Positions 11,590 through 23,725 of a stretch of DNA of 64,000 bases are shown piece after piece. Every line of letters begins with the position of its first letter. Position 1 is the first letter of the stretch. The stretch is from Hyperoodon ampullatus (Eukaryota > Chordata > Mammalia > Artiodactyla > Ziphiidae): positions 91,253,777 through 91,317,776 of the forward strand of contig OX457062.1 of NCBI GenBank assembly GCA_949752795.1. The letters are read 5' to 3'. The notes beneath the pieces were generated by a model. It saw only the letters and a program-made list of their open reading frames with translations, did not search any database and was not told the origin of the DNA. A program made the position numbers and the translations under genes.

Positions 11590-12190
11590 CTTCCATTCAA
11601 ACCAGCATTTCCGGAGCACTTACTATGTGCCAGGCTCCATATGAGGGAACACAAAGCGAAAGATACATTCCACCCTGAAGGAGTTTACTGCCTAGTGGAG
11701 AAAGAGACAGTCCATCAAACAATGAGATTACACACGATAAGGTAACTGCTTCACAGAGGGCACGATGGGGAAATGTATGTACAAAGTTCAGTACCCATAC
11801 CAGTGAAAGAACACCTGGGTTGCATGGGAACACAGATAGCACTCCACAGAGGAGGAAGCATTTGAGCTGACATTTAAAAGATGAGTAAAATTTGACTAGC
11901 AGACCACATTCCAAGTGGAGAGATTGGTACATGGCAAGAAACAGATGCAAGCTCAGTCAAGGACCTCGACCTTAGCACGAAGCCCACACTGCTGGAGATG
12001 AAGGAGGACGTGGGAACGGCAAGAGATGAATGTGCGCAAGTAAGCAGGGTCTGTACCACAAAGGGCCTTGTGTGTTACAGAAACAGCAGGCAATTTCATC
12101 CTGTAGAGGACAAGGAGGCATTGAAGAAATCTGGAGAGGGGAGTGATTTGATTATTAGAAGAAAGCAAAGGGTTAAGTGGGAGGCCTATA
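11590..12190 (+). repeat. L2 remnant, long
   Basis: The run 'gagcacttactatgtgccag', gaaggagtttactgcctag, then 'agggccttgtgtgttacaga' and ttgaagaaatctgg follows the L2 internal-to-3' pattern. Confidence 0.5.
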
Positions 12191-12652
12191 AGGAAGTCCT
12201 CTCAGTAAAGCAGAGGGGATGAAGGCTCAAGCTAAGGAGATGAGGATGGAGAGAACCAACGAGCGGGGAAAGAGGTAGGAGGTGCCTGACTGCAGGTGAT
12301 GGGAGCAGGCGAGGGAGAAACCTGGAAGGTCCTGCTTCCTCTGCCTGCCAGCGCTTGAGGGCAGTTCTAGCTCTTTCTTTGGCATTCCCACCACTTTAGC
12401 CCAGTGCAAAACAAATGTGCGGCAAGCAATACATAGCTGCTGACTACTTAATTATTACCACCTTCATCAACTAACGGTAAGATAAGACTGTAGCAAATCT
12501 TCAGTGAGCCTTGTATCTGCAGCGAGAGCAGGAGGGCTGCTAAAGTGGGTTATGAAGACTTCAGGGCACCCAACTGGGCTCTCTAGAGCATCCATATACA
12601 CTCATTTTGGAGTCATGCGTAAAGCAACACTCACCTATTAAGAATAAAAACA

Positions 12653-12865
12653 GGGCTTCCCTGGTGGCGCAGTGGTTGAGAGTCCGCCTGCTGATGCAGG
12701 GGACACGGGTTCGTGACCCGGTCCGGGAAGATCCCACATGCCACGGAGCGGCTAGGCTCGTGAGCCATGGCCGCTGAGCCTGCGCGTCCGGAGCCTGTGC
12801 TCCGCAACGGGAGAGGCCACAGCAGTGAGAGGCCCACGTACCGCAAAAAAAAAAAAAAAAAAAAA
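12653..12865 (+). mobile_element. Cetacean-type CHR SINE, long form
   Basis: It is a complete copy with a ~22-bp poly(A). The target duplication agaataaaaaca is at 12641-12652 and 12866-12877. Confidence 0.95.
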
Positions 12866-12924
12866 AGAATAAAAACATATGGAAAACAGAGCACAAGTAC
12901 AGTGCAGCAATAGTGCTGGGGCTG

Positions 12925-13055
12925 GGCTCAGAAGTCTGGGTCCAGCTCTGGCTCTGCCACTAACTCGGCAGCACACAGAGCAAGTAGCCTCACCGTTATG
13001 AACCTCAGTTTGCTGAGAGTGCTGGATGACCACAAAGGCCCCTTCTGGCCTTAAA
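12925..13055 (+). repeat. MIR remnant
   Basis: 'tccagctctggctctgccac', followed by acctcagtttgctgag, fits the MIR middle. Confidence 0.55.
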
Positions 13056-13410
13056 CATGCAAGGAAGCTGAGTAAGGTTTAAGTAACTAAGGATCTCTGC
13101 GGGGAAGATCAGTTTGAAAGCTCAGTGATTGGCGGAGAAGGGAGTTGCATGAACTGAACCAGGAGGGCGAGGTGGCCTTGGCTGCACAGCAGGGAGTGGA
13201 GGACCAGTGTCACTCAGATACCTGGAGAGGCGTTTCACGGGCAGAGACAGAAACCGTCCTGGCTCACTTCTGCAGACTCCTGTTGAGCCCTGCTTCCTTT
13301 CACTGTTACTCTGTCTGCAGCTTATCATTTTATCATCGTCTATAATTCTACTAATAAAGTCATGGACCAACCCTGACAGCAAAAAGAGGCCTAAAAGGAT
13401 GATCTTGTCT

Positions 13411-13594
13411 GGACTTCCCTCGTGGTCCAGTGGGTAAGACTCCGTGCTCCCAATGCAGGGGGCCCAGGTTCGATCCCTGGTCAAGGAACTAGATACCGTA
13501 TGCATACCGCAACGAAGATCCCGCATGCTGCAACAAAGACCCTGCGCAGCCAAAATAAATAAATATTTTAAAAGGGGGAAAAATAAAAAAAGAA
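13411..13594 (+). mobile_element. CHR-related SINE with AAATAAAT tail
   Basis: It starts ggacttccctcgtggtccag, has B-box ggttcgatcc and ends in an A/T tail. The target duplication gatcttgtct is at 13401-13410 and 13595-13604. Confidence 0.92.
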
Positions 13595-13829
13595 GATCTT
13601 GTCTACTTCATTCCCTTTCAGAACGGGAAACCAAAGGCCAAAGAAGTTAAGAGACACATATAAAGCCACAGAGGTATTTAACAGCATTGCAAAAAATAAA
13701 ACTCTAGTCAGCATACTCTTAGAGCAGAGTTCTGCCCACAGCTGCCCTTCTGGTCCGAGCATATAAACTCCTGGAGCAAAGAGGAGGTATTTTACATTTT
13801 TTTCCTACCCTTTGGTGCACTCACTCATA

Positions 13830-13990
13830 ATGAGGATAACTACTAACCACGGTTCATTCCATAAAATGTATGCGTTCTGTGCTGTGGTTGAGTGTTTTCT
13901 AGGTACCAGCTCTGTTCTAACCAGAGACACAGCAGCAGCCAAGGCCCCTGCTCCTAAAGACCTCAAATTCTTGTGGCTTAGCAGTAGAGC
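13830..13990 (+). repeat. L2 remnant
   Basis: 'taggtaccagctctgttcta' then 'ctaaagacctcaaattcttg' follow the L2 3' pattern. Confidence 0.45.
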
Positions 13991-14031
13991 TGCAGAGAAG
14001 GGATACGGATCATCAACAAAGACAACTTAAA

Positions 14032-14246
14032 GGGCTTCCCTGGTGGCGCAGTGGTTGAGAGTCCACCTGCCGATGCAGGGGACGTGGGTTCGTGCCCCGG
14101 TCCGGGAAGATCCCGCATGCTGCGGAGCGGCTGGGCCCGTGAGCCATGGCCGCTGAGCCTGCGCGTCCGGAGCCTGTGCTCCGCAACGGGAGAGGCCACA
14201 ACAGTGAGAGGCCCGCGTACCGCAAAAGAAAAAAAAAAAAAAAAAA
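14032..14246 (+). mobile_element. Cetacean-type CHR SINE, long form
   Basis: It is a complete copy. The target duplication is based on aagacaacttaaa, just left of 14032 and again after the poly(A) at about 14247-14258. Confidence 0.95.
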
Positions 14247-14654
14247 AAGACAACTTAAAAAATAGGAAAATTTCAAAAGTGAAAAATATAATGAAGATAA
14301 TAAAATTGGGTGGTGAGAAGAGGAATCTCAAAAAAGAAAAAAATATGTCAAGTTCACATCAGTATTAAGTGGCAGATTCTACCAAAGCAGACATAAATGT
14401 TTGCTTTCCTATTTTCCTAAATAGTAAACATGTCTCTTACACAGTACATATTCAAACAATATTTATCACTGATGTTGATGGAGATAAAACAGATCACAAT
14501 ATTCCTACTAATATAAGACTAAGTGCTCATAAAATATTCAGATATAACAAGTTAAAGTGTTTCTCAAACTATAAGTTCCCCAAATAAGTCTCATGAAAGA
14601 GGGCACAAGTGCCACAGAGCACACACAAAATCAATCCTAATCTCACAAATGCTT

Positions 14655-14815
14655 CATATGTTTTTTAATTTAATTTTTAATTTTTTATGTAATTTTTAAA
14701 GGTAACTTTCATTTAGTTATTACAAAATATTGGCTGTATTCCCCATGTTGTACAATACATCCTTGAGCCTATCTTACACCTAACAGTTTGTACCTCCCAC
14801 TACCCCCCTCATCTC
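14655..14815 (-). mobile_element. Old L1 3'-end fragment
   Basis: An A/T-rich lead is followed by ttacaaaatattggctgta and cctatcttacacc, matching diverged L1 3' UTR sequence. Confidence 0.65.
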
Positions 14816-16025
14816 TCTCTTAAAGACTGTCTTTAAATCTTACCTTGGCTCTTTCTTACAACTTCTTCTCATTTTTCTAAAAGTTCTCTTTCTGCATCTT
14901 CTCCCTAGCACCAAAAGCATCTTCTCGCCTTATTATCCTGCATATCAAAGAATGTCACTCATCTCAATCTCAGAAGATAATCCTGCCCTCCAGCATTTAG
15001 TCCTCCAACAGAGCCTTAGGCAGCACTGATTAAGCCGAAATCAAAGATTCATGAAGCCACATCACAGGAAATTCAGCACAGGCAAAATACGTGTAACACC
15101 TTCAGCGCTGGTTACTTAGGAGGGCCCCTCCCTTTCCCGTGAGAAGGGGGATCAGGTTCCAGAAGTGCAAGGGGAAATACTGAGACGGGACAGGCTGCCT
15201 TAGCTGATCACACACTGCCCTAACCACCCTCTGGACCACTATTGTTTTCAGGTCTGCCAACCCCAAGTGACTCAGCAAAGGTGGTGCAATGACAAAGAAC
15301 CACAAGTCCCAGGGCCTGTCCTTCAGATCAGATAAGCTTGGCCCCAAAGGACACCAATCTGAAAACATCTCTTTCCCTTGAATTTGAAGGGGAGGGAGAT
15401 AAAAGGAAACGATCAGAAAGTGAGCACATACTGTGCACAGACACTTTAGAGAGATGCCTTGCCTTTCTTAGTTCACCTTCAAACCAACCTACAAGGTGGG
15501 GATTATCATGATCCTCCATTTACGTGGGAGGAAACTAATGATGCAAAGCAGCCCGAGGGAAGAAAACTCGCTCCAGGCTGGAATTTTACCCCATTGAAGC
15601 AGGCTGGAAATTGCTACTGGAATAAAAGTCAAAGGCAGACCCTGGGAAGTCATCTGTGTAGACAGAGTGAGGAACAGGGTCGGCCTGGGAAGTTCTGGAC
15701 AGTATTTTGCAGAGGAACAGCCTTGGGAGAGGTGGAAACATTGTCTTCCTCAGCTGCCCCCATCACTCTCTAATTCACAATCAGTCGCCACCACCTGTGA
15801 CTCCAGACCCGTCATCACTCAGCCACAGGTGGGCTTATCCTGTCCTCAACCAGAACAGGGCAGGCCAAGTCTCTAAGTCTCTCTGACGTGGATGGATCTA
15901 ACCCGACTGCTGACATCAAGACAAGAATCGTATTCAATACGCAAATTAAAATTTCTTGCTGGTAAATGTGAGTCACCATCCCACGGCCAATGGGACCTCA
16001 CTTGCCCTATGGGACACCCAGGGTT
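14816..16025. other. No recognised gene
   Basis: Apart from the MIR-like stretch at 15465-15610 I recognise nothing here. Confidence 0.45.
15465..15610 (-). repeat. MIR remnant
   Basis: 'ctacaaggtggggattatca', then tttacgtgggaggaaact, resemble reverse MIR. Confidence 0.45.
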
Positions 16026-16112
16026 TAAAAATATATGTATATATACATATGTGTATAAATACACACATACATATGTAATATTTATATGTATTAAATACAC
16101 AATATATTTATT
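16026..16112 (+). repeat. AT-rich (ATGTAT/TACACA)n repeat
   Basis: Imperfect alternating purine-pyrimidine sequence with short inverted repeats (tacatatgtgta facing tacacacatac). It could extrude hairpins. Confidence 0.75.
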
Positions 16113-16766
16113 TTTAAAGGTTCGTTCATTCATTCATTCAATCATTCTCCATTACCTATCCACTTAACCTGGATGAGTGGGGTTTGGAGTCCCCTGCATG
16201 GTGCCAACTATTGCAGGTTTTTTTGTTTGTTTGTTTGTTTTTCCCAATTCCATGGGGAGCTTTGAGCTAGGATGTCTTTTTGGTATTACCCCGCTTGAGG
16301 CAAAGGTGCTGAGACTTTGGATTCCCATATCAGCTCATCATTGGCCAGAGCTTGTCTCTTTTTTTTGAATTTTATTTTATTTATTTTTTATACAGCAGGT
16401 TCTTATTAGTTGCCTTTTTATACATATTAGTGTATATATGTCAATCCCAATCTCCCAATTCATCCCACCACCACCACCCCACGCCACTTTCCCGCCTTGG
16501 TGTCCATAAGTTTGTTCTCTACATCTGTGTATCTATTTCTGCCCTGCAAACCAGTTCATCTGTACCATTTTTCTAGGTTCCACACATACGCATTAATAGA
16601 CAATATTTTGTTTTTCTCTTTCTGACTTACTTCACTCTGTATGACAGTCTCTAGATCCATCCACATCTCTAAAAATGACCCAATTTCATTCCTTTTTATG
16701 GCTGAGTAATATTCCATTGTATATATGTACCACTTCTTCTTTATCCATTCATCTGTCGACAGGCAT

Positions 16767-19700
16767 TTAGGTTGCTTCTATGACCTGGCTATTGTAAATA
16801 GTGCTGCAATGAATTGGGGTGCATGCATCTTTTTGAATTATGGTTTTCTCTGGGTATATGCCCAGTAGTGGGATTGCTGGGTCATATGGTAATTCTATTT
16901 TTAGTTTTTTAAGGACCCTCCATACTCTTCTCCATAGTGGCTGTATCAATTTACATTCCCACCAACAGTGCAAGAGGGTTCCCTCTTCTCCACACCCTCT
17001 CCAGCATTTGTTGTTTGTAGATTTTCTGATGATGCCCATTCTAACTGGTGTGAGGTGATACCTCACTGTAGTTTTGATTTGCATTTCTCTAATAATTAGT
17101 GACTGTGAGCAGCTTTTCATGTGCCTGTGGCCATCTGTATGTCCTCTTTGGAGAAATGTCTATTTAGGTCTTCTGCCCATTTTTGGATTGGGTTGTTTGT
17201 TTTTTTAATATTGACCTGCATGAGCTGTTTATATATTTTGGAGATTAATCCCTTGCCTGTTGCTTCATTTGCAAACATTTTCTCCCATTCTGAGGGTTGT
17301 CTTTTCGTCTTGTTTGCAGTTTCCTTTGCTTTGCAAAAGCTTTTAAGTTTCATTAGGTCCAATTTGTTTATTTTTGTTTTTATTTCCATTACTGTAGGAG
17401 GTGGATCAAAAAAGATCTTGCTGTGATTTATGTTACAGAGTGTTCTTCCTATGTTTTCCTCTGAGTTTTATAGTGTCCGGTCTTATATTTAGGTCTCTAA
17501 TCCATTTTGAGTTTATTTTTGTGTACGGTGTTAGGGAGTGTTCTAATTTCATCCTTTTACATGTAGCTGTCCAGTTTTCCCAGCACCACTTATTGAAGAC
17601 ACTGTCTTTTCTCCATTGTATATCCTTGCCTCCTTTGTCATAGATTAGTTGATCACAGGTGTGTAGGTTTATCTCTGGGCTTTCTATCCTGTTCCATTGA
17701 TCTATATTTCTGTTTTTGTGCCAGTACCATACTGTCTTGATTACTGTAGCTTTGTAGTATAGTCTGAAGTCAGGGAGTCTGATTCCTCCAACTCTGTTTC
17801 TTTTTCCTCGAGATTGCTTTGGGTATTCGGGGTCTTTTCTGTCTCCATACAAATTTTAACATTTTTTATTCTAGTTCTGTAAAAAATGCCACAGATAATT
17901 TGATAGGGATTGCACTGAATCTGTAGATTGCTTTGGGTAGTATACTCATCTTCACAATATTGATTCTTCCAATCCAAGAACATGGTATATCTCTCCATCT
18001 GTTTGTATCATCTTTGAGTTCTTTCATCAGTGTCTTATAGTTTTCTGAGTACAGGTCTCTTACCTCCTTAGGTAGGTTTATTCCTAGGTATTTTATTCTT
18101 TTTCTTGCATTGGTGAATGGGATTGTTTCCTTAATTTCTCTTTCTGATCTTTCACTGTTAGTGTATAGGAATGCAAGAGATTTCTGTGGATTAATTTTGG
18201 ATCCTGCAACTTTACCAAATTCATTGATTAGCTCTAGTAGTTTTCTGATGGCATTTTTAGGATTCTCTATGTATAGTGTCATGTCATCTGCAAACAGTGA
18301 CAGTTTTACTTCTTCTTTTCCAATGTGTATTCCTTCTGTTTCTTTTTCTTCTCTGACAGCTATGACTAGGACTTCCAAAACTATGTTGAATAATAGTGGT
18401 GAGAGTGGACATCCTTGTCTTGTTCCTGATCTTAGAGGAAATGTTTTCAGTTTTTCACCATTGAGAATGATGTCTCCTGTGGGTTTGTCATATATGGTCT
18501 TTACTACGTTGAGGTAGGTTCCCTCTATGCCCACTTTCTCCAGAGTTTTTATCATAAATGGGTGTTGAATTTTGTCAAAAGCTTTTTCTGCCTCTATTGA
18601 GATGATCATATAGCTTTTCTTCTTCAATTTGTTAATATGGTGTATCACATTGATTGATTTGCATATATTGAAGAATCCTTGCATCCCTGGGATAAATCCC
18701 ACTTGATCAAGGTGTATGATCCTTTTAATGTGTTGTTGGATTCTGTTTGCTAGTATTTTGTTGAGGATTTTTGCATCTATGTTCATCAGTGATATTGGTC
18801 TGTACTTTTCTTTTCTTGTAGCATCTTTGTCTGGTTTTGGTATCAGGGTGATGGTGGCCTCATAGAATGAGTTTGGGAGTGTTCCTTCCTCTGCAATTTT
18901 TTGGAAGAGTTTGAGAAGGATGGGTGTTAGCTCTTCTCTAAATGTTTGATAGAATTCACCTGTGAAGCCCTCTGGTCTTGGACTTTTGTTTTTTGGAATA
19001 TTTCTAACCACAGTTTCACTTTCATTACTTGTGATTGGTCTGTTCATATTTTCTATTTCTTCCTGGTTTAGCCTTGGAAGGTTGTACCTTTCTAAGAATT
19101 TGTCCACTTCTTCCAGGTTGTCCATTTTATTGGCATAGAGTTGCTTGTAGTAGTCTTTTATGATGCTCTGTATTTCTGCGGTGTCCGTTGTAACTTCTCC
19201 TTTTTCATTTCTAATTTTATTGATTTGAGTTCTCTCCCTCTTTTTCTTGATGAGTCTGGCTAAAGGTTTATCAGTTTTGTTTATCTTCTCAAAGAACCAG
19301 CTTTTAGTTTTATTGATCTTTGCTACTGTTTTCTTTGTTTCTATTTCATTTATTTCTGCTCTGATCTTTATGATTTCCTTCCTCCTACTAACTTTGGGTT
19401 TTGTTTGTTCTTCTTTCTCTAGTTCCTTTAGGTGTAAGGTTAGATTGTTTATTTGAGAGTTTTCTTGTTTCTTGAGGTAGGCTTGTATAGCTAAAAACTT
19501 CCCTCTTTGAACTGCTTTTGCTGCATCCCCTAAGTTTTGGATCATCGTGTTTTCATTGTAATTTGTCTCTAGGTATTTATTGATTTCCCCTTTGATTTCT
19601 TCAGTGATCTGTTGGTTATTTAGTAACATATTGTTTAGGCTCCATGTGTTTGTGTTTTTTACGTTTTTTTCCATGTAATTGATTTCTAATCTCATAGCAT

Positions 19701-20380
19701 TGTGATTGGAAAAGGTGCTTGATATGACTTCAATTTTCTTAAATTTACCAAGGCTTGATTTGTGACCCAAGATGTGATCTATCCTGGAGAATGCTCCATG
19801 TGCACTTGAGAAGAAAGTGTAATCTGCTGTTTTTGGATGGAATGTCCTATAAATATCAATTAAATCTATCTGGTCTATTGTGTCATTTAAAGCTTGTGTG
19901 TCCTTATTAATATGCTGTGTGGATGATCTGTCCATTGGTGTAAGTGAGGTGCTAAAGTCCCCCACTATTGTGTTACTGTCGATTTCCTCTTTTAGAGCTG
20001 TTACCAGTTGCCTTATGTATTGAGGTGCTCCTATGTTGGGTGCACATATATTTATAATTGTTATATCTTCTTCTTGGATTGATCCCTTGATCATTATGCA
20101 GTGTCCTTCCTTGTCTCTTGTAACATTCTTTATTTTAAAGTCTATTTTATCTGAGTATTGCTACTCCAGCTTTCTTTTCATTTCCATTTGCATGGAATAT
20201 CTTTTTCCATCCCCTCACTTTCAGTCTGTATGTGTCCCTAGGTCTGAAATTGGTCTCTTGTAGACAGCATATATATGGGTCTTGTTTTTGTATCCATTCT
20301 GCAAGCCTCTGTCTTTTGGTTGGAGCATTTCATCCATTCACGTTTAAGGTAATTATCGATATGTATGTTCCTATTACCAT
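16767..20380 (-). pseudogene. L1 ORF2 (endonuclease-reverse transcriptase), broken
   Basis: ORF2 starts at the ATG at 20378-20380 (MVIGTYISIITLNVNG) and stops at codon 17 (TGA, 20330-20332). The endonuclease continues with ICCLQET. Near 20150 a ~5-bp loss shifts the frame, and a 742-codon open frame follows (17866-20094). It holds the rest of the endonuclease and the RT domain: [15 protein letters not shown], then [10 protein letters not shown] (motif A), [12 protein letters not shown] (motif B) and LFADDM (motif C). Further shifts near 17990, 17860, 17430 and 17120 split the C-terminal part, which includes the cysteine-rich WWECK...LW region at the end. Endonuclease residues appear changed: ICAPN for IYAPN, GDFST for [13 protein letters not shown] for HGTFSRID, and FSNHN for FSDHN. 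RT motif A has Glu where Asp is catalytic. The copy cannot encode an active enzyme. Confidence 0.92.
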
Positions 20381-20599
20381 ATTCTTAATTGCTATGGGGT
20401 TTTTTGTAGGTCCTTTTCTTCTCTTGTGTTTCCCACTTAGAGAAGTTCCTTTAGCATTTGTTGTAGAGCTGGTTTGGTGGTGCTGAAGTGTTAGCTTTTG
20501 CTTATCTGTGAAGCTTTTGACTTCTTCATTGAATCTGAATGAGATCCTTGCTGGGTAGAGTAATCTTGGTTGTAGGTTCTTCCCTTTCATCACTTTAAA

Positions 20600-21457
20600 T
20601 ATATCATGGCACTCCCTTCTGGCTTGTAGAGTTTCTGCTGAGAAATCAGCTGTTAACCTTATGGGAGTTCCCTTGTATGTTATTTGTCATTTTTCCCTTG
20701 TTGCTTTCAATAATTTTTTTGTTTTTAATTTTTGTCCATTTGATTACTATGTGTCTTGGCATGTTTCTCCTTGGGTTTATCCTGCCTGAGACTCTCTGTG
20801 CTTCCTGGACTTGGGTGGCTATTTCCTTTCCCATGTTAGCGAAGTTTTCGACTATAATCTCTTCAAATATTTTCTCAGGTCTTTTCTCTCTCTCTCTTCT
20901 CCTTCTGGGACCCGTATAATGCGAATGTTGTTGCGTTTAATGTTGTCCCAGAGGTCTCTTAGGCTGTCTTCATTTCTTTTCATTCTTTTTTCTTTATTCT
21001 GTTCCGTGGCAGTGAATTCCACAATTCTGTTTTCCAGGTCACTTATCCGTTCTTCTGCCTCAGTTATTCTGCTACTGATTCCTTCTCGTGTATTTTTCAT
21101 TTCAGTTATTGCATTGTTCATCTCTGTTTGTTTCTTCTTTAATTCTTCTAGGTGTTTGTTCTTTAATTTTTCTAGGTCTTTGTTAAACATTTCTTGTATC
21201 TTCTCAATCTTTGCCTCCATTCTTTTTCCGAGGTCCTGGATCATCTTCACTGTCATTATTCTGAATTCTTTTTCTGGAAGGTTGCCTATCTCCACTTCAT
21301 TTAGTTGTTTTTCTGGGGTTTTATCTGGTACAACGTCCTCTGCCTTTTCATTTTGTCTATTTTTCTGTGAATGTGGTTTTCGTTCCACAGGCTGCAGAAT
21401 TGTAGTTCTTCTTGCTTCTGTTGTCTGCCCTCTGGTGGATGAGGCTATTGGTGCCAA
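20600..21457 (-). pseudogene. L1 ORF1 (RNA-binding chaperone), broken; C-terminal end to about 20395
   Basis: An open stretch of ~201 codons (20852-21457) begins MAPIASST-like, but its first codon is TTG rather than ATG. Its middle is a long Lys/Glu-rich coiled coil (about residues 70-150), as expected for the ORF1p trimerisation domain. It then enters the RRM-like part (WDNIKRNNIRIIRVPEGEE). A frameshift near 20850 moves the continuation (FANMGKEIATQVQEAQR, then PRRNMPRHIVIKW) to another frame. The C-terminal domain end (LLYPARISFRFNEEVKSF) follows in a third segment. A usual ORF1p has ~340 residues. Here it is a pseudogene of an RNA-binding nucleic-acid chaperone. Confidence 0.85.
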
Positions 21458-21475
21458 GTATTTCTTATTAACCTT

Positions 21476-22248
21476 CTGAGGATACTACTGAGCTGATTAA
21501 GACAGTGAGAGTGAATTATTTGAAAATAGCACCTGTCAAGCAAAGGGGCCTTAATCTAGCAGGCAACTGCAGGTAGAGGCTCTAGGACTCTAGATTCTCT
21601 GTGGCTATGAGGGAGAAAAGTGAAGTTAACAAGCCCAAAATACCTAAATTCTGAATCACTGCATCAACGATGTTTGTGAGAAACAGAATTTTTGTTTTTC
21701 CTGCCCATCCTCTGCTGGAGAAACCAAAGGAAAGTTCAATGGCTCTATGTCCAGCAGAAAGTGGAAGGAGCAGAAAAAGCCCTGGTTACCCCCACGTTCA
21801 CAGCTGGGATTCTCCAGCCAACAAAACATGAGCCATCTTTGCATATTCTGTGAAACGAATGAGCTAGACCTTATGTTGTGAGGAAATTGCTTCTGCTCTC
21901 CTAAAACAAAATGTCCATGCAACCCCACTTCCTCAGGAAGATCTTCTACAGAGAGGATGTCCTTCACAACAAAGGCTGGCCAATCACCAGGACTACCAAA
22001 TGTTAACGGCTACTGGTGTCCCCTCTGTGGAAGCACTGGCCACATTTTCAAATTTTACATTTATTTGTATGATTTCATTGACTGCCTAATAGACACTCAA
22101 CTAAAATCTGTTGTTGAACAAATGAGTGGATGAATAATAAATACACTAGACTAAACCCTTCAAGGGCACAGGCCAGTCACAGCTCAGTGGCAGGCACAGA
22201 GTAACCAAGCTGTCATATTTTGCGGAATTTGGACTCACCTTGCTGTGA
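21476..22248. other. No recognised feature
   Basis: This is the sequence beyond the 5' end of the large L1. I looked for its target-site duplication here and did not find one. Confidence 0.45.
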
Positions 22249-22262
22249 CAGCCTGAAGGTTT

Positions 22263-22471
22263 TTTTTGTTTTCTTTTTTTGCGGTACGCAGGTCTCTCAC
22301 TGTTGTGGCCTCTCCTGTTGTGGAGCACGGGCTCCAGATGCACAGGCTCAGTGGCCATGGCCCACGGGCCCAGCCGCTCCGCGGCATGTGGGATCCTCCC
22401 GGACCGGGGCACGAACCCGTGTCCCCTGCATCAGCAGGCGGACTCTCAACCACTGCACCACCAGGGAAGCC
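22263..22471 (-). mobile_element. Cetacean-type CHR SINE, long form
   Basis: Body as in the other long copies, in reverse. The perfect target duplication cagcctgaaggttt is at 22249-22262 and 22472-22485. Confidence 0.95.
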
Positions 22472-22869
22472 CAGCCTGAAGGTTTAACGTGTCCCTCCAA
22501 ATGGGAAGGGAATGGAGGGGAAGTAAAATCCAATCAAAGCTTTTCACAGGGTGAGGCATGCTGAAACAGCCACTTCTAATATTTGGTCTTTACTTACCAT
22601 TTCCGGTGGATTTTAATGACCCACATTGTCAGCACACAAACATCAGCCTTGGTATAATGCCAGATGTATACATGTTTGTACAATACAGAAAAAGGCCTAA
22701 GTTAAAGGTGACGGGACACAACCTTTTTGAGTCAGGTTTCCATCATTACTCAGTTGTATGGATGTGGGCATGTTTCAGAGTTTCAATTCCCTTAAATCCA
22801 AGTGGACATACTCATTACATCCACCCCCTAGGATGCGGGAACAAATGAAGTGGTGGAGCGTCGTGCCAG

Positions 22870-22960
22870 AAGCATGTTACTGGAAGGCTCGGTGTGTGCC
22901 AGGCACTGTGGTAAGTGCTGGGGCAAATACAAAGAATAATTATACTCTGCGCCGGCTTCC
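22870..22960 (+). repeat. L2 remnant
   Basis: 'gtgtgccaggcactgtggta agtgctgggg' type sequence is an L2 hallmark. Confidence 0.45.
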
Positions 22961-23574
22961 GGAGCCCGGGGCCTTGTAAATCACGGAGAAAAGGATCAAA
23001 TGCTCCCCACGTTAAGAGATTATCACATTGCTATTGCCAGCACTGCGTTCATTTGTGTCCAAGCAGGCACCATTCTCTGCCGCTCTGACCGGAATCTCCC
23101 AACAGCAGGTGTCAGCATCCCCTCTCTCCTCTGCACCTCTCCCCAGGCTCCCAGTTCAAGGCTCCATACTCTATAGTCCCCCAGTTAATGGCATTCCCAA
23201 CCTGCCTTCAAGGCTCTCATTACACGACATAAAGAAGGGCCATTTGTATTGGCAGCCCTTTGGCTCTTGGCTTCCACTGGAGCAAAGAGGAAGAAAGAAG
23301 CAAAACACCAAAACAACTGCCCTGGCACCTGACAGCTGCAGAGAGAGGCCCAGGAGAGGTCAGAGAAACAGGTGCATCTGCATTCCAGAACTGAATGAAG
23401 TCCTACTATCGGTGGGAGGGGAGTCAGCCCCCAGCTCCACGCCCAACATATCTCTCTCCAGCGCAGCGTGGAAGGCATTCCTTTTACAACTCCTGATTTC
23501 CCAAGTTTAGAAAACACACTAATTCCCTTTCAGTGATGTGCTCAAGTAACTTGTTTTTAAATAAGTAGGGATCA

Positions 23575-23725
23575 ATGTTGCATTGTTAATTTGTTTACTG
23601 TCTTTCTCCCCTCTCTAGGATGTAAACTCTCTAGGGCAGAAACTATTTTGTTCGCTATTGGTTCTGGTGTCTAGAACAGTACCTGGCACGTAACATGTGT
23701 TCAATAAATATTGGTTTGATTAAGT
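23575..23725 (+). repeat. L2 3' end
   Basis: 'gtttactgtctttctcccct', aacagtacctggcacgtaa and ttcaataaatattgg give a near-canonical L2 ending. Confidence 0.65.

Larger units (their letters stand above)
16359..21475 (-). mobile_element. Near-complete LINE-1 retrotransposon, degraded
   Basis: The minus strand carries, in order from the right, an ORF1 region, a short inter-ORF region, an ORF2 region with endonuclease and reverse transcriptase, a C-terminal cysteine-containing region and a 3' UTR ending in a T-run at 16359-16366. The length (~5.1 kb) lacks most or all of a 5' UTR, so the copy is probably 5'-truncated just upstream of ORF1. I could not see a convincing target-site duplication. Stops and frameshifts break both ORFs, and this copy is almost certainly immobile. 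The 3' UTR family also occurs at 56459-56718 and 60524-60632. Confidence 0.95.

Noticed and set aside
12561..12896. Repeated small proteins of the type CGTWASHCCGLSRCGAQAPDAQAQ seen at many places
   Set aside because: These are translations of CHR SINE bodies, which explains their recurrence. They are not a gene family.
18110..18517. 135-codon plus-strand open frame
   Set aside because: It is the antisense of the L1 reverse transcriptase.
16359..21475. Target-site duplication for the large L1
   Set aside because: I compared sequence left of 16359 and right of about 21475 and found no convincing match. The 5' boundary is also uncertain.
20811..21479. 222-codon plus-strand open frame
   Set aside because: It is the antisense shadow of L1 ORF1, Ser/Phe/Leu-rich because it mirrors a Lys/Glu-rich coiled coil.
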